Source: JAOPZW01 sp036555665
GTDB taxonomy: Bacteria; Actinomycetota; Thermoleophilia; Solirubrobacterales; Solirubrobacteraceae
Reading direction: 5' to 3'
Assembly: GCA_036555665.1 (NCBI GenBank)
Contig: DATBKW010000028.1
Coordinates: 1 to 7,590 of the forward strand
Length of the DNA: 7,590 nucleotides
Shown piece after piece: positions 4,843 through 7,590 of this stretch; position 1 is the stretch's first letter, and the number at the start of each line of letters is the position of its first letter. A program made the translations under genes and the position numbers. Below the pieces are notes generated by a model, which saw nothing but the letters and a program-made list of their open reading frames with translations, ran no database searches and was not told the DNA's origin.

Positions 4843-5145
4843 TCAGCCCGCAGTCAGCCCCTGCAGCCGCGCCCGAGCGGGCTCGGGCAGCCTCTCGAAG
4901 CGCAGCGCATACGCGTCGTGACCCTCGTGGCGCAGCACCCGCGCGCGCCCTTCAACGCTCTCGGCATCCGCCAGGGGCAAGCGGAACTCCAGCACCTCGT
5001 CGAGCACGAGCGGGCGCGGCGTCGACACGCACATGCCGCCCGGGCAGAGGTTGCGCGTCCGTGCATCGATGGCCGACCCCCGGCGCCGGCGAAGCAGGCA
5101 GGGCAGCTCGATCTCGGTGCGGGGCGCCCGGCGGCGTTCGGTCAC
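4843..5145 (-). CDS. PilZ-domain protein, translationally coupled to murC
   Basis: PilZ domains bind cyclic di-GMP and pass the signal to partner proteins. The 100-residue product is a single PilZ domain. It begins VTERRRAPRTEIELPCLL, giving the RxxxR motif at Arg5 and Arg9. NLCPGGM at 32-38 corresponds to (D/N)xSxxG, with Cys34 in place of the usual Ser. A beta-barrel-like segment follows (VLEFRLPL, VEGRARVLR, YALRFERL) and the chain ends soon after. The start is a GTG at 5145-5143 that overlaps the murC TGA stop as GTGA, a 4-bp overlap typical of translational coupling; the open frame continues upstream only as a murC shadow. No Shine-Dalgarno sequence precedes it, as expected for a coupled gene. 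Its expression must track murC, so a link to wall synthesis or division is likely, but the partner is unknown. The Ser-to-Cys change leaves nucleotide binding plausible but unproven. Confidence 0.8.
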   Translation of the reverse strand: MTERRRAPRTEIELPCLLRRRRGSAIDARTRNLCPGGMCVSTPRPLVLDEVLEFRLPLADAESVEGRARVLRHEGHDAYALRFERLPEPARARLQGLTAG

Positions 5146-6476
5146 GCGCGGGACGTTAGCCGTCGCCCGAGCGCGTCGACGTCGCCCGCGCCGAGCACCA
5201 GGCACAGATCGCCGGCGCGCAGCAGCCCGCCGAGCGCCTGCTCGGCCACGTCGAAGTCCGGCAGCCACATGACCGTCCGCCCCTCGGCTGCATCGGCGGC
5301 GGCCTCGGCGACGAGCAGGCCGCTGACGCCGGGGTAGTCCTCGGCGCGCTCGCGTGCCGGGTAGACGTCGAGCACGGCGGCGACGTCGGCGCGCGCCAGC
5401 GCCGCGCCGAACTCGCGCGCCAGGCGCTGCGTGCGTGAGTACAGGTGCGGCTGGAAGACGGCGACCACGCGCCGGGCTCCCTGCGTGCGCGCCGCATCGA
5501 TCGTCGCCGCGACCTCGGTCGGGTGGTGCGCGTAGTCGTCGACCACGCACGCGCCGGTTGCCGTGACGCCCAGCTCCTGAAAGCGCCGCCCGGCGCCGGC
5601 GAAGTCGGCCAGCGCCGCGACCGCCTCGGCCTCGTCGGCGCCCGCGAGGACGCATGCCTCCAGGGCGGCGGCGGCGTTGCGGGCGTTGTGGGCGCCGGGG
5701 ATGCCCAGGCGCACGGTGCGCCCGCGCCAGGCGAAGGTCGAGCCGGCGCCGTCGAGCTGCGGCTGGGCGTCGAAGGCGACGAACGGGGCGTCGCCGCGCA
5801 GCGCGACGACGTCGGGGCGGTCCCACAGCACCGCCTGCGGCGCGGCCGCCAGCAGCGCGCGGAACGTGTCGCGCAGCTCGGCCAGCGAGCCGAAGGTGGC
5901 GTGGTGGTCGAGCTCGACGTTCGTCACCACCGCGACGTCGACGTGCAGGGAGAGCATCGAGCGGTCCGACTCATCGGCCTCGACGACGAGCCAGTCGCCC
6001 GCGCCCCAGTCGGCGTTGTGCCCGGTGGTGGTCAGCGCGCCGCCGATCAGGTACGCGGGCTGGAGGCCACAGCGCAGCAGGACGTGGGCGACCATCGAGG
6101 TGGTCGTCGTCTTGCCGTGCGCACCGGCGACGGCGATAGTGCGCTTGAGCAGGCTCAGCTCGTCGAGCAGATCGGCGCGCGGGTGGTCGGGCAGCCCGCG
6201 CTCGCGCGCGGCGGCGCGCTCGGGGTTGTCGGCGGGGATCGCCGTCGAGTGGACGACCTCGACGTCGTCGCCCGCGGGGAGATTGGCGGCGTCGTGGCCG
6301 AAATGGACGTCGACGCCGAGCTCGGCCAGCGCTCGCAGGCCGGGCGAGTCGGCGCGGTCGGAGCCCGACACCGTGGCCCCGAGCTGCGTGGCGACGCGCG
6401 CATAGCCGCTCATGCCGGCGCCGCCCAGCCCGATCAGGTGCAGCCGCCGCCCGGCCCACGGTCGCTCGTCCGCCAT
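5142..6476 (-). CDS. murC: UDP-N-acetylmuramate--L-alanine ligase MurC
   Basis: MurC is the cytoplasmic ATP-dependent ligase that adds L-alanine to UDP-MurNAc, the first amino acid of the peptidoglycan stem peptide. The 444-residue product shows the N-terminal Rossmann motif HLIGLGGAGMSG (13-24) and the ATP-binding loop GAHGKTTTT (118-126). The Mur ligase motifs follow: EADESD (166-171), NVELDHH (186-192), GAHNARN (261-267), DDYAHHPTEV (313-322) and FQPHLYSRT (341-349). All expected regions are present, so it should be active. The ATG at 6476 is chosen because the Rossmann fold follows at the usual distance; the open frame continues 77 codons upstream without MurC-like sequence. A TANNNT box (TAGCGT, 6490-6485) lies 8 bp before the ATG. 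A perfect 18-bp inverted repeat sits just beyond. The TGA stop overlaps the GTG start of pilZ; murG lies upstream across 227 bp. Confidence 0.97.
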   Translation of the reverse strand: MADERPWAGRRLHLIGLGGAGMSGYARVATQLGATVSGSDRADSPGLRALAELGVDVHFGHDAANLPAGDDVEVVHSTAIPADNPERAAARERGLPDHPRADLLDELSLLKRTIAVAGAHGKTTTTSMVAHVLLRCGLQPAYLIGGALTTTGHNADWGAGDWLVVEADESDRSMLSLHVDVAVVTNVELDHHATFGSLAELRDTFRALLAAAPQAVLWDRPDVVALRGDAPFVAFDAQPQLDGAGSTFAWRGRTVRLGIPGAHNARNAAAALEACVLAGADEAEAVAALADFAGAGRRFQELGVTATGACVVDDYAHHPTEVAATIDAARTQGARRVVAVFQPHLYSRTQRLAREFGAALARADVAAVLDVYPARERAEDYPGVSGLLVAEAAADAAEGRTVMWLPDFDVAEQALGGLLRAGDLCLVLGAGDVDALGRRLTSRA

Positions 6477-6499
6477 CGCGCGGCACGCTACCCCCGCGC

Positions 6500-6548
6500 A
6501 CGAACGTCCGCGACGTAACACTCCTGTTGGTACGTCGCGGACGTTCGT
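6500..6548. repeat. Perfect 18-bp inverted repeat upstream of murC
   Basis: ACGAACGTCCGCGACGTA (6500-6517) and TACGTCGCGGACGTTCGT (6531-6548) are exact reverse complements with a 13-nt spacer, and start 23 bp upstream of the murC ATG. Read as murC-strand RNA, the loop contains AGGAG, but the start codon is too far away for that to be its ribosome binding site. No T-tract follows, so a standard terminator is unlikely. It covers the place of a -35 box for the TANNNT box before murC, which favours a protein-binding operator or a 5' leader hairpin. Confidence 0.85.
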
Positions 6549-6602
6549 TGCGAGTGGTTTGCTGCGCAACCTTTGCGCCGCCCAAGCGTTGGTAGTTGCT
6601 GC

Positions 6603-6743
6603 ATGCAACCCGTCTCCCGCAACCGCTGGCGCGCCCTCCCGACCGCGATCATCGTGATCGGCGCGATCGCGCTCGGGGCCGCGACCGCGAAGGCCGAGCC
6701 CGTTCATCCGGCCGCGGCGAGCACCTCGGCCGCGATCCGCTGA
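6603..6743 (+). CDS. Possible small exported peptide, 46 residues
   Basis: An ATG-started frame encodes 46 residues. It has a basic start MQPVSRNRWR, a hydrophobic stretch ALPTAIIVIGAIALGAATA (11-29) and a possible signal peptidase site AKA before EPVH. The third codon bases are mostly G or C. It is divergent from murC, and its last 40 bases overlap the 3' end of murG on the other strand. No Shine-Dalgarno sequence and no good promoter is seen. The signal-peptide shape argues for a real gene, but GC-rich sequence full of GATC and GCG codons can imitate one, so this stays tentative. If it is false, the murG-murC gap holds only the inverted repeats. Confidence 0.35.
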   Translation: MQPVSRNRWRALPTAIIVIGAIALGAATAKAEPVHPAAASTSAAIR

Positions 6744-7590
6744 GCCGCGTCGGGGCGTGCGAGCCCCGCCGACGCCCGTCCCATCGCCTCAAGCCGCACC
6801 GGATCGCCCAGCAACGCGGTGACCTCGCGGGCCAGGCGCGCCGCGTCGAGCTCGGCGTCGGGCACCACGACGGCGGCCCCGGCCTGCTCCATCCAGCGCG
6901 CGTTGGAGCTCTGGTGATCGCCTGACGCATGTGGATAGGGCACGAGGATCGCGGCTCGGCCGTGGGCGGCGACCTCGAAGATCGAGCCACCGGCGCGCGC
7001 GACGCACAGGTCGCCGGCCAGGATCGCGTCGCCGAACGGGGTGATGTACTCGCGCAGGTCGTAGTTGGCGGGCGGATCGGGGCCGAGGCGCTCGCGCAGC
7101 GCCGCGAAGTCGCGCGACCCGCAGGCATGCAGCACGCGGAAGTCTGCCCCGGCCAGGCCGGCAATCGCCGCCTCGTTGATGGTGCGGGCTCCCAGCGAGC
7201 CGCCGAAGACGAGCACGCACCGTTCCTCGTTGCCCAGTCCGAACCGCGCGCGTGCGGCCGCGCGGTCGGTCGCCGGCGGCGGCACCGCGCGCCCGGTGAC
7301 GAGGTACCGATCGCCACTGCGGCCTTCGATCGGAAAGGCCAGGCACACCCGCTGGGCCCAGCGCGCGAGCGCGCGGTTGGTCAGCCCGAGATGGCTGTCG
7401 GCCTCGGCCAGTACGAGCGGGACGCGCTGCGCCGCCGCCGCCAGGCCGACCGGCCCGGCGACGTAGCCGCCGGCACCGAGGACCGCGTCGGGCCGCACGT
7501 CGCGCAGGATCCCGTATGCCGTGCGCACCGCGAGGACCGCCTTGCCCAGCGCTCGGGCCGCCTTGAGCGGATTACTCCGGCTCAGCCCCT
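6704..7590 (-). CDS. murG: UDP-GlcNAc:undecaprenyl-pyrophosphoryl-MurNAc-pentapeptide transferase MurG (5' end cut by right window edge)
   Basis: MurG is the GT-B glycosyltransferase on the inner membrane face that adds GlcNAc to lipid I, making lipid II. The frame runs leftward from the window edge, and 294 codons are visible from 7588; the N-terminal Rossmann domain start is missing. Visible motifs are VLGAGGYVAGPVGLAA (late N domain), GLTN, and the linker region near PIEGRSGDRYLVTG. FGGSLGARTINE then begins the C domain, followed by the UDP-GlcNAc site region GGSIFEVAAHGRAAILVPYP with SGDHQSSNA. The Glu of SIFE lines up with E. coli Glu269. The HEQN motif before GLTN reads AEAD here. A GTG at 7528 could be mistaken for a start, but MurG-like sequence (NPLKAARALGKAVLAVRTAYGIL) continues before it, so the gene is longer. 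It precedes murC on the same strand, as in typical dcw clusters. Confidence 0.93.
   Translation of the reverse strand, partial: GLSRSNPLKAARALGKAVLAVRTAYGILRDVRPDAVLGAGGYVAGPVGLAAAAQRVPLVLAEADSHLGLTNRALARWAQRVCLAFPIEGRSGDRYLVTGRAVPPPATDRAAARARFGLGNEERCVLVFGGSLGARTINEAAIAGLAGADFRVLHACGSRDFAALRERLGPDPPANYDLREYITPFGDAILAGDLCVARAGGSIFEVAAHGRAAILVPYPHASGDHQSSNARWMEQAGAAVVVPDAELDAARLAREVTALLGDPVRLEAMGRASAGLARPDAAQRIAAEVLAAAG

Noticed and set aside
4594..5337. Plus-strand open frame covering the gene-free gap and pilZ
   Set aside because: No domain, Arg/Pro/Ala-rich, no promoter or ribosome binding site, and mostly antisense to pilZ and the murC end.
5146..5826. Long open frame extending pilZ upstream
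   Set aside because: The sequence before residue 1 is Arg-rich and is the shifted reading of murC. The GTG overlapping the murC stop gives a complete PilZ domain.
5445..6518. Plus-strand open frame of 357 codons over murC
   Set aside because: It is a GC-driven shadow of murC, with Arg/Gly/Val-rich sequence and no recognisable motif.
6501..6547. SOS (LexA) box suggested by CGAAC and GTTCG in the inverted repeat
   Set aside because: Actinobacterial LexA boxes have these half-sites only 4 bp apart; here they are at the outer ends of a 47-bp structure.
6477..6707. In-frame upstream extension of MurC by 77 codons
   Set aside because: The added residues are low complexity, cross the perfect inverted repeat, and precede the normal MurC N-terminus.

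Overview
The window is high-GC actinobacterial DNA with strong G/C preference at third codon positions. The FtsZ, type I MurB and MurG sequences, plus a lysine-rich secreted protein of a kind I associate with Solirubrobacterales, suggest the Thermoleophilia. That placement is inference; no rRNA or other taxonomic marker is present. No tRNA, rRNA, CRISPR array or insertion sequence was seen.

The window is the distal half of a division and cell wall (dcw) cluster. From right to left on the minus strand it holds murG (5' end cut by the right edge), murC, and a small PilZ-domain gene whose GTG start overlaps the murC stop. Further left on the same strand are ftsQ and ftsZ (3' end cut by the left edge). 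These supply lipid II synthesis (MurG), the UDP-MurNAc steps (MurC, MurB), the divisome bitopic protein (FtsQ) and the Z-ring tubulin (FtsZ). The usual murG-murC-murB-ftsQ-ftsZ order is broken: murB lies in its expected place but points the other way (+), divergent from ftsQ.

Between murB and pilZ is an accessory block of about 2.1 kb. It holds a TetR-family regulator (minus), a divergently transcribed secreted protein with four cysteines (+), a strong intrinsic terminator, and a 65-residue arginine/glutamate-rich gene (+) that appears leaderless. The 109-bp tetR/secreted-protein gap holds the best regulatory signal here. It is a two-part dyad whose inner arms form the back-to-back -35 boxes of two divergent promoters, and whose outer arms sit in their spacers. 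This suggests that the TetR protein controls itself and the secreted protein.

The intergenic gaps hold further structure. The ftsQ-ftsZ gap has nested inverted repeats and a candidate ftsZ promoter. The murG-murC gap has a perfect 18-bp inverted repeat just upstream of murC and a possible 46-residue exported peptide on the plus strand. About 330 bases between the small charged gene and pilZ hold no convincing gene but contain a long GC-rich stem-loop.

I see no clear new defence or mobile system. The most interesting candidates are the TetR/secreted-protein pair, the c-di-GMP-type PilZ gene coupled to murC, and the unexplained inverted repeats.
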